From Cytospora piceicola (taxonomy: Eukaryota > Ascomycota > Sordariomycetes > Diaporthales > Cytosporaceae), in contig JALQBC010000013.1 of the NCBI GenBank assembly GCA_023375675.1, forward strand, positions 372,001-436,000: a stretch of 64,000 nt of DNA. The letters run 5' to 3'. Positions within the stretch are counted from its first letter, which is position 1, and each line of letters begins with the position of its first letter. The translations under genes and the position numbers were made by a program. The notes under the pieces are model-generated. The model saw only the letters and a list, made by a program, of their open reading frames with translations, had not been told where the DNA came from and searched no databases. This document shows positions 10,866-23,337 of this stretch, in pieces.

Positions 10866-11750
10866 GACAGGTTGGCAGAAGTAAGAAGCCGGTACGCATA
10901 TGCATCTGGGTTTGGACAATGTCGGGCGGCCGCCGTCGAAAGATCTCAGTTCCAACTTTGTAGCAGAGGTCGAAGGGAGGAGGGTGATGGCTTTATCAGT
11001 GACCATGGATCCTGGGTCAGGCAGCGATGGATAATTGTCCCCCTGGGTTGGTGTTTTAGGCTGCTATGGATGAATGACTGTTTTCGAACTTCGTAATGCT
11101 CTGCGCTGGCAACTCCAAAACCCTGAAGCTGAAGCTAGGGTTTGGGCCTGGAACTTTACTTGAACCTTGGGCAGACTTTTGACCCTGGGCAACGTGCGAA
11201 CCAGGGCAAAGGAAGAATAGGAAGAAGACTAAGAAAAGAAGAAAAGAAGTACAAGGAGTGACAGGGACGAGGCTGCCCCGGGAGTAGACTAGGAATGAGG
11301 AAAGAAGATAAGCCTCGTATCTATCTGTCTGAGACGTGCAAAAGACGCCCTTTGAACGACTTGAGGATGTTCCGCCGATTTGCAAACAGAAGAACGAATA
11401 CCGCGTCGCGCGTCTGCCTTGAGAGGAGAGATGAACGCGGAGTTTGGGTCGAACTGGGGTTTGGACCCTCACATCATTATCAATTTGAAGAGCGGTGTTG
11501 TGTTGTGTTGGCATTTGGTATTTGGCAGCTGGCAGCAAGAGAAAAAGGAGAAAACCCCCATGCCAAGCAAGAAGCTTCGATCAAGTCCAGGTCCCTCCTC
11601 GTTGGCCTTCTATTTTTCCAAGGTCTGTCTCCCTTCGCTTCGACAGAAAGGAAGGACCAAGAGGAATACCACGTGCGGAAACTCGTATCAACCTTGGAAA
11701 CCAAAGGGGACAAAAGGCGGATTACAGTACTGCTCTGCCTACTGAGCAGC

Positions 11751-11945
11751 CTAGGTATCTACCTAGGTATCTTATGTATTGATGATGGCGATTTTGTGGC
11801 ACAGCACACAACAATCTTGGAAGCCCAGATATACCTGGTAAGTACCTAGGTACAGTACCTGCCTCACAAGTCACCTCCTAGACTAATAACGAGGCAGGTA
11901 GGTACCCCGTACTGATAATCGTGTGCAAGTACCTACCTCCGCATT
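11751..11945. repeat. Palindrome cluster, two exact TACCTAGGTA copies
   Basis: Exact copies lie at 11760-11769 and 11843-11852. Degenerate neighbours are CCTAGGTATC at 11751 and AGGTAGGTACC and AGTACCTACC between 11894 and 11938. Confidence 0.8.
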
Positions 11946-12451
11946 AGAGTACTTGCCGAGACCACCTGGGTACCCATCTGAGCAGTTACTAGGTTCCAAA
12001 TCACTATACGATCCATACCTCTCTCTTCCTTTCTGCTCCATTTGAGAGCCTGGTAGATTGGGTATGTACGTTTCATTATTGGCATAGTGTCCGTCCCCTC
12101 ACCTTCATGGATCCGTACCAATGCAGCATGCCAGCCAGTACGTGCAGCGCTCCGGAGCATGCAACACCCAATCAACCACCCTGTTCAATTTATCCTGCCG
12201 ACCAACACCTCTGTGCACCTCTCACCCACAGCATGTTCATTGCGTTCAGGCCTCGTCTCTCCCGTTCACAGTGGGCTGAGAACCGAGAAAGACTCAGGGA
12301 AACTGCTGATGATGTCGTGTGCCGCGCCAATCGACCGCGTCACACATGAGATAAGCAAGATCGCAGATACAATACTGCCACGTACATACACTCAGACATA
12401 CAGTTTGTACACATGTGCATCCTCAAAGGTGAATGGTGGTGGTACTGGAGG

Positions 12452-12461
12452 TACCTAGGTA
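12452..12461. repeat. TACCTAGGTA palindrome
   Basis: An exact 10-bp copy, followed directly by a short GTATGTAC repeat. Non-coding. Confidence 0.75.
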
Positions 12462-13168
12462 TGTATGTACGGAAGCCTTCCGATCTGAGACATGCTTTAT
12501 CAAATCAAGGAACGTATCGAAATCTGGAAAGGAACGGGAAAGTTGACAGGGTAAAGGGGATGTATAGAACAAACCCCCAAAGACACCCTAGGAAGAAGGA
12601 AACCATGTGTGCGCTGTCTCTTTTGAGGTTTACTTCTCTCCCCCTCTCGCCCGGACTAGTATGGCAGGCGAGATTGCCATTCCAGACACTCTGAAATTGA
12701 CATTTCCATGTGATGAGGATTCGTACCCAGGTGAGATATCAACTTCAGCTGCTGCGCGCGTCCCAGTATCAACCACCCATGCGGCGTTTGTATGCAAGAT
12801 TTTGTAGTGTGTGGTTGTAAGTATGGTGTATGTACTATGCTGGTCCATGTCAAAACAACCTTGAAGGCCTCAGCCCCCGCTATGCACCTTCTCCGTCTCC
12901 CAGCTCTCAAGTATCTGTCTTGTGCCATATATAGCCGCCCACATAGTCATCCTGTAAACCGAGTCTTGTCTCCTGAACGGGAGACGAACCCACTACCTGG
13001 AAGGAAGGCTGCAGACCCGAATAGAGAGTATATGCCATCCCAAATACACCTGCGGGCTTGGCATATGCAAGCAGGGGAAGGATCAATATCACCTGTCACT
13101 TCTGCGAGACGTCGAGCGAATCGTTTGAGTCGTCCGCGGGCGGCATCCCGTTGTACGCATTTACACAC

Positions 13169-13178
13169 TACCTAGGTA
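13169..13178. repeat. TACCTAGGTA palindrome
   Basis: An exact 10-bp copy in the non-coding stretch downstream of eIF3L. Confidence 0.75.
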
Positions 13179-13826
13179 CTTGCTTGTCTGGATGTTTGTG
13201 GGCTGCGTTTTGCCTGAGATGACGCGTCTATTCACTAGCTCAACCAACGACCTGTGTCACCCTCACCGGTCTCTTTGCCCACTCACTCACCACCTTTGAT
13301 ATCCGGACAACATCGATGCGGCGCAGCACTTTCTGGTATTGGCAAGGCTAATTTTCACATGATAGTAATTTTCTTGATTGCCAAGTCCTCCTCGCTCTAG
13401 CTCACCACTGTCTCCGCGCTGGGAGCGGTCAAGGACCCGGCAAAAGCCAAACGCGACCAGCAAATACCACACCACCAAATCCCGCCAAGGTTTGCACTCC
13501 AGGCCAACAGGTACAGGGAAGTTCCTCAGCGAGGTAGCTACTCCCACGTGGCGCGGCTGTATGTGGGCTTCGGATCCCCATCCCAAAGCTCTGACAGGAC
13601 ATATGCCATGCCATGCCATACCATGCCACCACCAGTCTTCCATGATTCACCATATTTGAGAATTTTTCCTTGGTCGGTAGGGTGTTCACCCAGATCTTCC
13701 GCCCTCCTGGATCCGCCTGTTACCCAAACGCCTGTGCAATGCAGAAACCTGCCTTATCCGCGATTCCCAAATCACACAAATGACCTCTGATTCAAATTCC
13801 CACGTTCTAAGCTATGGGCCCACGCT

Positions 13827-15393
13827 TCATGCGTACGTGCGGCTCAGGTTGCGCAGGTACCAGTCGACCAGCTTGCGGCCGACCTTGGCCTCCGAGACGT
13901 GGATCAGGTCCTGTAGATTTACGTTAGCATAACAACTCTCTAGCGAAATAAAAGTAGCGTAAAACACTTACACCTTGCATAGCATAATCCAGGTCGCTGA
14001 CATTGACCAGCTCGCCGTCGAGCAGACCACGCTCTGTCCAGCGCAGCTGCTTGGTTCGCTGCTTGGTCACCAACAGCCACGAGCGGAGCTCCTCGGGCTG
14101 AACCTCGAGGAAGCCCGCGAGCTTGGTGAGGTCCATGGTCGTGTAGAGGCGCAGGTAAGACTTGACAGTGGGGTTGAACATGTTGGTCTTGACCTCATCC
14201 ATGAAGATGGACAGGTGGTGCTCGATGGGGTCGATGTTGGCCTCCGGGTTGTCGAAGTCGGGGCAAACAGGGGAGATGAACTTGGGGCAGGCAGCACGGA
14301 AGAGCTCCTCGAAGATGGGGAGAGACTCGGGTCCACCACGCTGCAGCTTAAGCAGCTGGTCACCGTACTTCTCCCGCAGGGCGGTGTGGATGGTGTCGTC
14401 CAGACGAGTGGGCTGGAAAGCGACGCAGATGGCAATCAGGGCGAGCATCTGGTCGTTCTTCTTGGTGTCGTACTGGGCGTTCTTCTGGAAGTTCTTTGTT
14501 CGGGAAACGTAGACCAGAATGTGGCTGAACATGCGGATGGCATCGGCGTAGCGGCGCATCATCATCATGGAGAATCCGACGTAGTAGTACGTCGTGAAGT
14601 GAGCAGCCATGACTCTGGCGAACATGGCCTTCTTGTTCAGCTCAATATCGTCGAGGGTCTTGAGGGCAAGGCTGAAGTCGCCGAGAAGGCAGTGGACACG
14701 CAGCAGGCCGATGATGGAGAAGTATCCAAGCATGCGGTACAGGCTCTTGCTGCCGTAATCGCCAGCAACGGACATGGGGTCCTCATTGCGACGACCAGCA
14801 GCCAGCTGCTCAGTGATGTTGGAGCGCTGGATGAGGGAGTAGAGGACGTTGAGGACACTGTAGCATCCCCAGGTGTTTGGGTTCTCGCGCAGGATCTGGA
14901 TCTCCTCTTCGTTGTTGGCCTGTCTCGCAATTCGCATACGGTAGGAGGAGAAGCTGTTGAACTGGTAGATGAACTCGTCGATGACATCCCAAGCCCAGTA
15001 GTACTAAGTAAGCCAGTCAGCCTGGGGCTCTATACTCATATGACCATCACACCGACATCACTAGCATCATGGTGGGGCACTGCTCACGGATGGGGGCTCG
15101 AGGTCGACGGGACCCTCAGAGTTGAGGATGAAGTGGAACAAGCTGCAGTAGGAGTCGTAGCTCTGGAACTTGACCTCAAGGGGCGCGGAGAAGTCGAGAG
15201 GCTGAGCGGCGGCGGCAAGTCGGGACTGGATGTCGTCGGTCTGTTGAGCCATGGTCAAGGAGTTGACCTGCTCCAGCTCGGCGCCATCTTCGTACTGGAC
15301 CTGCTCCTGGTAGTCGGCTACCAGGGCTTCCTCCTCCACATCACTGTCATCGATAGTCCGCGCAGGGGGTGCGCCGTTCTGGAAGGTGGCCAT
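13827..15393 (-). CDS. Eukaryotic translation initiation factor 3 subunit L
   Basis: Three exons, 15393-15088, 15003-13972 and 13910-13827, give 473 aa, the usual length of eIF3l. The start is the first ATG (MATFQNGAPPAR) and is followed by an acidic N-terminus. Family features are QSYDSYCSLFHFIL, WAWDVIDEFIYQFNSFSSYR, then the repeat/PCI region with YGSKSLYRMLGYFSIIGLLRVHCLLGD, YYYVGFSMMMMRRYADAIR and NDQMLALIAICVAFQP, and a C-terminal winged-helix part ending DLIHVSEAKVGRKLVDWYLRNL. The last 28 codons are a separate exon reached from donor GTAAGT. The protein is a subunit of the cytoplasmic eIF3 complex, which recruits mRNA to the 40S ribosome. It is transcribed away from EFL1 across a shared 689-bp promoter. 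Confidence 0.95.
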
Positions 15394-16082
15394 GTTGGCG
15401 GATATTTTTAGGGTAGGTAGGCCGGGGAAGTCGCGTTGTCGGCGGGTGGTGATGTTAGGTTTTAGCTGGAGAGGGAATGGAAAATCTCAAAACTGTGGGC
15501 TCTTGTGCGTGCCGCGATAAGCGCGAAACCTCGTTAGCCAGATGTCGTCAGGCGCCGTGGTTCGTCTGCCGTCGTGCGTTTTGCCAGCGCTTGCAGGAAT
15601 CTTGAGCAACAGTTTAGTTTCAACTATCAAATATACCTTGGATATTCAATAGCGATTCCTCGAGACTTTTGAATTGCCTAAGTGCGGCCGGTCTTGTTCT
15701 TTGTTGTTGCTCTGACTCTTTCGCTCGTCCCTAAGAAAGTGTACAAGCCCAAAGTTACTTTTGCCCCGCCAATGATTCTGCATGTTAGTGGGTGCACTGA
15801 CCCTGGCAGGCATGCTTAACAGAGAACACAGTACCCCACCATCACTTTCGTCGAGCTTCTTTTTCACTTGCACTGTTTGCACTCCTAACTCTTCCAAGGT
15901 TATTATTAAGAATGGCTCATTCTGATGACACCGACTGATATTTCTTTTAATCACTTGCACACTTCCACACTCTGCACCGCCTTATGGGAATTTCTTTAAC
16001 ATATATCAGCTTTTGATACCCATAGATTTCTGTTCCTTTCAAGTCAACAAAAACGCCATTGCATATTTCATACACCATTAAG
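15394..16082. promoter_or_regulatory. Divergent promoter region of eIF3L and EFL1
   Basis: These 689 bp separate the start codons of two outward-facing genes that both act on ribosomes. No gene fits between them. The eIF3L-proximal part is GC-rich (about 15500-15600) and the EFL1-proximal part is AT- and pyrimidine-rich. Co-regulation is inferred from position only. Confidence 0.6.
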
Positions 16083-19000
16083 ATGCCTGTCGTTAGCCCC
16101 GAGAAGCTGGCAAAGCTCCAGCAACAACCTGATGATATTCGGAATGTAAGTCCTATACCTCGACTATAGGTCAAGCTAGTTATCCCCCTTCCTACTCATC
16201 GTCAACACTACGGTTTCCCCAGCAAATACAGAACCACATAGCTGATACACCATCTAGATATGTATTTTGGCCCACGTCGACCACGGCAAGACATCACTGA
16301 CAGACGCTCTCCTTGCCACAAATGGCATCATCTCGCCGAAGCTGGCCGGCAAGGTCCGGTATCTGGACTCTCGGCCAGATGAGCAGGAACGAGGCATTAC
16401 CATGGAGTCCTCAGCCATCTCCCTGTATTTCAGCATGTTGCGGAGGTCAAGCCCAGACGCCGAACCCCTGCCAAAAGAGTACCTCATAAACCTCATCGAC
16501 TCACCTGGACATATCGATTTCAGCAGTGAAGTCTCGACAGCATCCCGTCTGTGTGATGGCGCTGTTGTTTTGGTTGATGCTGTTGAGGGTGTGTGCAGTC
16601 AAACGGTCACCGTACTGCGTCAAACCTGGGAGGAGAAGCTGAAGCCGCTCTTGGTGATCAACAAGATGGACCGACTCATCACGGAGTTGAAGATGACACC
16701 AAACGAGGCTTATGTGCATCTGAGCAAGCTACTTGAACAGGTGAACGCAGTATTGGGAAGCTTCTTCCAGGGCGAGCGAATGGAGGAAGATCTTAACTGG
16801 AGAGAAAAGATGGAGGAGAGAGTCCAGGCCGCGGCAGTAAGGGAAGCTCAGTTGGTAGATCAACAGAGCGACACTGGTGAGCTTCAGTTCGAAGAGCGAG
16901 ATGATGAAGAGCTCTATTTCGCCCCCGAAAAGAACAATGTCATTTTCGGCAGTGCCATCGATGGCTGGGCATTTACGGTGCGACAATTCGCCGGACTTTA
17001 CGAAAAGAAGTTGGGCATAAAACGAAGCGTACTGGAGAAGGTTCTGTGGGGAGACTTCTACCTGGATCCCAAGACCAGGAAGGTGCTGGGTCGGAAGCAC
17101 CTGAAGGGTCGAAACCTGAAGCCCTTGTTCGTTCAGCTTGTGCTGGAGCAAATATGGGCAGCATACACAGCAACTATTGGAGGCGAAAGTGGCAAGGGAG
17201 ACCCGGTTCTGCTCGAGAAGATCACCAAGTCACTCAACATAGCATTGCCCAAGCATATCTTGAATTCGAGGGACCCCCGGACATTACTTGCCGCTGTGTT
17301 CTCTGCTTGGCTCCCACTCTCTGTTGCTTTGCTCGTCTCTGTGGTCGAGTCTCTGCCATCACCGCGGAACGCACAAGCAGAGAGGATTCCAGAGTTGCTC
17401 GACAGCTCCCCCGGTGGAGATCATATCGCCTCTGAGATTCGCAGCGCAATGGTTGATTCTAAGAGCTCAAAATCCGACCCAGTGGTGGCCTATGTCAGCA
17501 AGATGGTCTCGATACCCGAAAGCGAGCTGCCCCACAACAAACGCCGGGGGCAGCTCAGTCCTGAGGAAGCGAGGGAGATGGCACGGAAGAAGCGAGCAGA
17601 AGCCGCGCGGGCTCAAGCTGCTGTTGAGAACCGTGATCCCGTCGACCCGCTTGCTCAGGCGCTCGATAATGCTACTTTGGAGGACAACGATGATGGGCCG
17701 CAGCAGCCTGAAGAGGAAGCCGTCGATCCCGAGCACCTCATCGGATTTGCGCGTATCTACTCGGGGACATTGTCAGTCGGAGACGAGATCTATGTCATCC
17801 CACCCAAGTTCTCACCAGTAAATCCGCACCGCCAGCCCGTTCCAAAGAAAGTCACCGTCACAGCGTTGTATATGCTTATGGGCCGAGGCCTAGAGAGTCT
17901 CGACTGCGTGCCGGCCGGTGTCGTGTTTGGCATCGGCGGTCTCGAAGGTTCCGGCATCTTGAAATCCGGAACGTTGTGCTCGCAGCTTGAAGGCGCTGTT
18001 AACCTTGCCGGCGTACCCAACTTGGGCGGCAAGCCCATCGTCAGAGTCGCCTTGGAGCCGACGAACCCGTACGATCTTGACAAGATGACCCACGGTCTGA
18101 AGCTCCTCGTCCAGTCCGATCCCTGCGCTGAGTACGAGCAGTTTGCAAGTGGAGAGCACGTCCTGATCACAGCAGGCGAGCTGCACTTGGAGCGGTGCCT
18201 GAGGGATCTGCAGGAGCGTTTCGCCCGATGCGAAATCCAGGCAGGCGAGCCTATCGTGCCGTACAAAGAGACGATCGTGCGTGCCGAGGAGATGAAGCCA
18301 CCTTCAAACAAGGAGCTCGGGCGTGGTGGTGTTATTGGAGTCACAAGCTCCAAGCAGGCCACGGTCACGCTGAAGGTGCGGCCACTGCCACCCAAGGTTA
18401 CTGACTTCCTCAACAAACACGCCGGTGCTATCAAACATCTATACTCTAATAAGCTGGGGACAAATGGAAATGGCGCTGCAGATGAGAATCAGAGCGTTGA
18501 TGAGGAGATCATCGATGACGACGAAGAGATATTGCAGGCCAAGAGCCTCACGTCGGACGAACTCAAGAAGCAGCTCCAGTCTCTTTTGGAGAACGGTAAA
18601 GGACGAGAGCATTTCAAAAACATAATCGACCAAATAGCTGCCTTTGGCCCACGAAGGACGGGTCCCAATCTGCTCATCGATGCCACGAAGGATGGGTGTC
18701 TGCCCCGAGCATTCGAGACGGAAAAAGAACACGAGTCCAACTTGGACGCCAACGAGCCGATTCGCGGACGTCATTTAGCTGACAAGATCACCTACGGCTT
18801 CCAACTGGCCACCGCGCAGGGACCACTCTGCCGTGAGCCAGTTCAGGGCATGGCAGTCTTCATTGAGGACGTTTCCGTCAACACCGAAGATGATGCCTCC
18901 GCCAGAGAAAACCTTGGCCGCCTGACCGGTGAGGTCATCAAGACCGTACAACAGTCTATATACAAGGGCTTTTTGGATTGGTCGCCCCGGTTGATGCTGG

Positions 19001-19522
19001 CGATGTACTCCTGTGAAATCCAAGCAAGCAGTAAGTTCTCACACCCTCCCCATCCTCGACTCCCTCATTCACCCTTTCGGTCTATTCGCGAACAAAATTC
19101 GGGGAACCCAGCAAGCTAACACCCCCTCCCCACAAACAGCCGAAGTCCTAGGCCGAGTCTACGACGTCCTGACCCGGCGCCGCGGGCGCGTCCTCTCCGA
19201 GGCCATGAACGAGGGCACGCCCTTCTTCACGATCCAGTCCCTCCTCCCCGTCGCCGAGTCCTTCGGCTTCGCCGACGACATGCGCAAGCGGACGTCGGGC
19301 GCCGCCCAGCCCCAGCTCATCTTCACGGGCTTCGAGATCCTGGACGAGGACCCCTTCTGGGTGCCCTTCACCGAGGAGCAGATGGAGGACCTGGGCGAGT
19401 TCGGCGACAAGGAGAACGTCGCCAAGAGGTACATGGACAAGGTCCGCCGCAAGAAGGGCATGCTGGTGGAGGGCCGGACGGTGGCGCTGAGTGCGGAGAA
19501 GCAGAAGACCCTGAAGAGGTAG
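16083..19522 (+). CDS. EFL1: Elongation factor-like GTPase 1 (60S subunit maturation)
   Basis: Three exons, 16083-16145, 16258-19030 and 19140-19522, give 1072 aa. Exon 1 encodes only 21 residues, and the second exon enters directly into the G domain. GTPase motifs are AHVDHGKT (about residues 26-33), the [14 protein letters not shown] switch, DSPGHIDF (about 101) and NKMD (about 155). A large insertion typical of EFL1 rather than EF2 follows ([35 protein letters not shown]). The later EF2-like domains read [32 protein letters not shown] and, across the last intron, [27 protein letters not shown]. The family uses GTP with the SBDS protein (Sdo1) to release Tif6 from pre-60S subunits in the cytoplasm. 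The last exon has almost only G or C at third positions, unlike exon 2. Confidence 0.95.
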
Positions 19523-20295
19523 AGTTGCGATGATATGATGGCTGGCGTGGACGAGAAACCCTTTTCACGGGTGGTTGGATCACCCAATTTACGTTGGGGT
19601 GAACTTGGTTGATATAGTATGTGGAAAGACAGAAGTACTAAGTTGTTCGGGGTCACACGAACACTTTCGCATATTCAAGCCATATCATATGCACCACTAA
19701 GATGATAAATTAAGAGATGAGCATATTTGAATTCCCTATAACGTGAGTCTATGTGTTAATGAGCACGAGGCACTCCAGTATCAAAATTCCTCCGCGGATC
19801 TTCTCCAATACAAGCAACTCAAGCCAGTTTTTCTTCCCTTCCATTCCTACACATCGCGCCCTCCCTCATAAGATAGATAACCCAGTGTGTATCTGTTCAT
19901 ATTCGCCGCATCAACATCTGCCGGAGTCTAAAAACATCTCTTCATTACCGTCGCGAGATTCACGGTATGTGTCTGGGAAAATTCTGCTTCCGTCTCAGGA
20001 AAGATCCGTGAATCAGAAAGATGACAGTAGAGAAGGACCTTGAACTAAGAAAAGCCGTGATCAAGATGCTACAGCCCGCGACGCCAAACCACGCCACCCT
20101 TTAACCCTCTCTTTTTGTCCGAAATCGAAATCAATCAGAAGCGTCAAACCAATTCTTCGTGCCGTACTCTCCCAAGTCAAGACTGAACACTTCGCACCAG
20201 AAGATGGGAAGAGGTACCCCCTTTTAGTTCTTTGATTGTTCAAGCCGAGCCGTAACACTAGAGACTAGGGAGGAGTAGGCGGGTATAGTACACGT
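19523..20295. other. Convergent intergenic region (EFL1 / eIF4B 3' ends)
   Basis: This holds the 3' flanks of two convergent genes. I see no gene or repeat. Confidence 0.5.
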
Positions 20296-22525
20296 TCAGG
20301 AGACAACGGGGCGGCCACGGCGGCCCTTGACACCGGCAGGGACGGTGGTCCATCCGTCATCATCAACAACGGGTGTCGTGGGTGTCGTGGGGGTCGAAGG
20401 CTCGCCACCACGTCGGCTGGGCTGACGCTCCTCGAGGCCACCACGTCCGCCTCTGGGGGCACCACCTCCACGACGCTCACGGGGTCCTGATGGGGGTCCA
20501 CGAGGGGCTCGGTCACCTCTCCAGCTTCCGGCTTCCGTTCCTCGGGACTTGTGCGGCTCTCGTGGCTCCTTTGGCTCCTTTGTCTCCTTTGGTCGCAGGG
20601 GCATCTTCTGCTCGGTGGCATTGTCGCCGTTCTCGCCAGCCTCAACAGACTCAACGGCCTCATCAGCCTCAGCCTTCTCAGGCTCAGCATCCTTGGGCGC
20701 TTCTGGGGTAGCCTCTGCAGCTGGGGGCGCATCGGGCTTCTCTTCGGCATCGCCGTTGGGCTTGGCGACCTCCTCGACGGTGGTCTCCTCGGTGGCAGCC
20801 TTGTCGGCAGCTTCCTTGTCGGCAGCCTCCTTCTCGGCGGCCTCCTTCTCGGCGGTCTCCTTCTTGGCTGTCTCCTTCTCAGCAGTCTCCTTCGCGGCCG
20901 CCTCCTTGGCCAAACGGCGCTCTTCCTTCGCCTTGTCATCCGCCTCCTTCTTCTCCTTCAACATCTGCTCATGCTTCTCGGCGATCTCCCTCTCGCGAGC
21001 TGCAGTGTCAATAGGCCTGGCAGCGCCGAAGGGACTGGCCTTGGAGTCAGTACCCGTCAGGGATGGAGACGCAACAGCTGGGGCCTCGGCCACAGTGCGC
21101 TTCTGGAGGTTGAGCTTAGGTCGGCCAACAGGGGCAGCTGGTGCCAGAGCTGGGGAAGATGGTGCCTCGCTTCCGGCACGAGACTGGGCGGGGGACTTGG
21201 CCGCAGCAGCGTCGGGTCGCATGCTAGTGCGCCATTGGTTGTCGCGTTCGGGGGCCGTGGGGGCTCTTTCTGGGCGGTCAACAAACTCGCGGCGAGGAGG
21301 ACGGGAGCCCTCCTGGCGTCCCTCACCAGGACCCCAAGCAGCAGGCGAAGTGCCTCGGCCGAATTCTGCTCGGCCAGTGTCGCTCCTTCGGGGTCTGCTT
21401 CCATCACGAGATCCACCACGCTCCATAACCGGTGCCGCCATTACCGGGGACAGAGGTCCTCTTCGCTCCCAGGACAGATCCTTGAATCTCGAGTCATCGC
21501 CGGTCTCGCGGGGCGCGCGGGGCTCGCTGTTGAACTCGCGAGGTCCGCGTCGGTCGTTGCGGGGAGGCTCCGAAGCCAGAGGGCCCCTTCGTGCACCCCA
21601 GTCAAGATCTCGGCCGCCCTCCTGTCTATCCTTGGCTGCAAGTAGGTCAGTATCAATGTAAGTAAATACAGGGAACGGTGGTCACGTACGTGGGTCGGCA
21701 ATGCGAATTCGGATGTTGCGGCCATCAAAGCTCTCTCCATCGAGCTCAAGGGCCTTCTTCAGGCCGTCGGCAGTAGCGAACTCGGCGTATCCGAAACCCT
21801 TGGGGCGCATCTCAGCGCGGTCCTCGACGATACGAACGCTGACCACTTCGCAGCCGGAGAAGAAGTCGGTCACGGATTCCGTGGTCGCATTGTAGGACAG
21901 GTTGCCAAGATGGGCAGTGTAAGGAGGCTTGTCGGGAATAGTTTGAGGGAATTCGGAGCGCTCCTGGCGAGCGTAACCTGTCAAGATGTTAGGCGGCAAG
22001 ACGACTATGAGGCGCAAATCGAGGCTGCTTACCGGCATATCGGTCGGTTCCACCAAAGCTGCTGGAGGCTCCACCACCACCACCGAAGCGGCTGCTGGAG
22101 GCAGGGAGGGGTTGGTTTCCTGAGGTTCACAGTCAGCAAGACAGAACTTTGGACCGTAGGCGAAGGGATCATATAGTCTATCCTGAGCTACCATTTGCAG
22201 CATACCTAAGGCGGCGCAAATGGCCACCCAGAAAGAAGGAGGGATTTGGTAGTTGAGGGAAGGCAGAGTGTAACTTACCATAGGTCTCCTCGACCTCATC
22301 AGCCCAGTTGCCACCTCCGAAAGCTGAGGATAAGGTCAGTGATTAGTCTTTCACATGGACGGGCAAACGAGACTGGGAAGGGATGGGCTGTTGGAGCGGG
22401 GGTACTAACAGCTGTCCTGCATGAACTCGTTCAACGAGAGCTTCTGGACCTCCTTCTTCTTGGGAGCTGATCGAACCATTAGCCAAATGCCATTTGAAGA
22501 ACCCCATGGGTCTTCTCTTACCCAT
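20296..22525 (-). CDS. Translation initiation factor eIF4B
   Basis: Six exons: 22525-22522, 22466-22410, 22323-22279, 22119-22033, 21977-21690 and 21635-20296, giving 606 aa. The first coding exon is only 4 nt (ATGG); joined to the next it gives the family N-terminus MAPKKKEVQKLSLNEFM. Exon 3 gives FGGGNWADEVEETYG. An RRM lies at about residues 83-158, with RNP2-like AHLGNLSY and RNP1-like KGFGYAEF. The rest is disordered: Arg/Gly/Asp-rich (DRQEGGRDLDWGARRGP), then a Lys/Glu/Ala repeat at nt 20800-20910, then an RGG-rich tail ending DDDGWTTVPAGVKGRRG. eIF4B helps the eIF4A helicase unwind mRNA leaders. The gene is divergent from the Tim17-like gene at 23338. Confidence 0.9.
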
Positions 22526-23337
22526 GATTGCGGTATTGATTGATTGTTGGAAACGCGCAACGGTGAGCGAGGCACGTAATTAGGAGGTAAGGCGCGCGTC
22601 AAAGTGTGTCGCGAGCGGAAGTTGGGTCTTAGAATTTCGAGGGAGGACCGATCGTCTTGAATCGGGTTGGAGACTTGTAGATGACCTCGAGGTGTGTAGT
22701 TATGATAACAACTCCACACAGACAGCCAGGAGCAAATATCCAGAGATGTTTGCGAGTCCTGGTTTAAGTAAAAGTGTCGACGTGATGGTGATCAAGTCGA
22801 AGTCGTAGTTAAGTGGTGGTGTGGTGGTCGTTAACTTTGTTCTGGAGACGGACGGGGTAATTGACGAGTGTGCGTTTCTGAGCTGAATTTTTTCCACCTT
22901 CGGTTCCCCTCCAAAAGGTTGAATGGTCTGTGCGCAGTGCAAAGTGCGAGATGCGAAGTGCAGTGCGCCTTGCAGCAGGCGTTTTGGGGTCCACTACCCT
23001 AGGGTACTTGGACTGTCACCTTCTGAATTCGACCCTAGCATAAGATGCGGGGCCACCCCCGTTTCCCCAATATGTTGGACGGAATATGCATCAATCGCGG
23101 TCGGCATGTTTATTTACTACAGTACATTCCACTTGATCCATCCCTGCCCCTGCTGAAGATGAGAGGGGAGAGATCCTCTAGGCCAGATGCTCTCGCAGCC
23201 TGGGTGGTTCCTCACACGCACTCTTCTCATCACTGTCTATACTGACGGAGAAACCCACGAGGCACTACAACTGGAGACTAGAGTTTGTTTCTATTTACTT
23301 TCGGGAGGATTAACATTGCACCATTAGACCAAAAGAC
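22526..23337. promoter_or_regulatory. Divergent promoter region of eIF4B and the Tim17-like gene
   Basis: An 812-bp spacer between two outward-facing start codons. It contains short GTGGT and AGTGCGAAGTGCAGTGCG repeats (about 22815 and 22935-22970). No convincing gene. Confidence 0.5.

Larger units (their letters stand above)
10866..13826. other. Three-kb non-coding stretch
   Basis: The first ~600 bp is probably 5' region of the stress-protein gene; read on its minus strand it has long pyrimidine runs near 11215-11250. The rest carries several TACCTAGGTA palindromes (11760, 11843, 12452, 13169) and a CCATG-type repeat near 13605-13630. Open frames of up to 184 codons exist but none looks like a protein. 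Confidence 0.55.

Noticed and set aside
11295..11849. A 184-codon + strand frame
   Set aside because: It overlaps the probable leader and promoter of the stress-protein gene, has no domain, and runs into palindromic repeats.
13975..15411. A 478-codon frame on the + strand opposite eIF3L
   Set aside because: It is antisense to a well-supported gene, spans that gene's introns, and its Val/Glu/Leu-rich product is what codon bias on the opposite strand produces.
20549..21661. Two long + strand frames (370 and 364 codons) opposite eIF4B
   Set aside because: They are Ser/Ala- or Leu/Gly-rich mirror images of the eIF4B repeats, with no domain.
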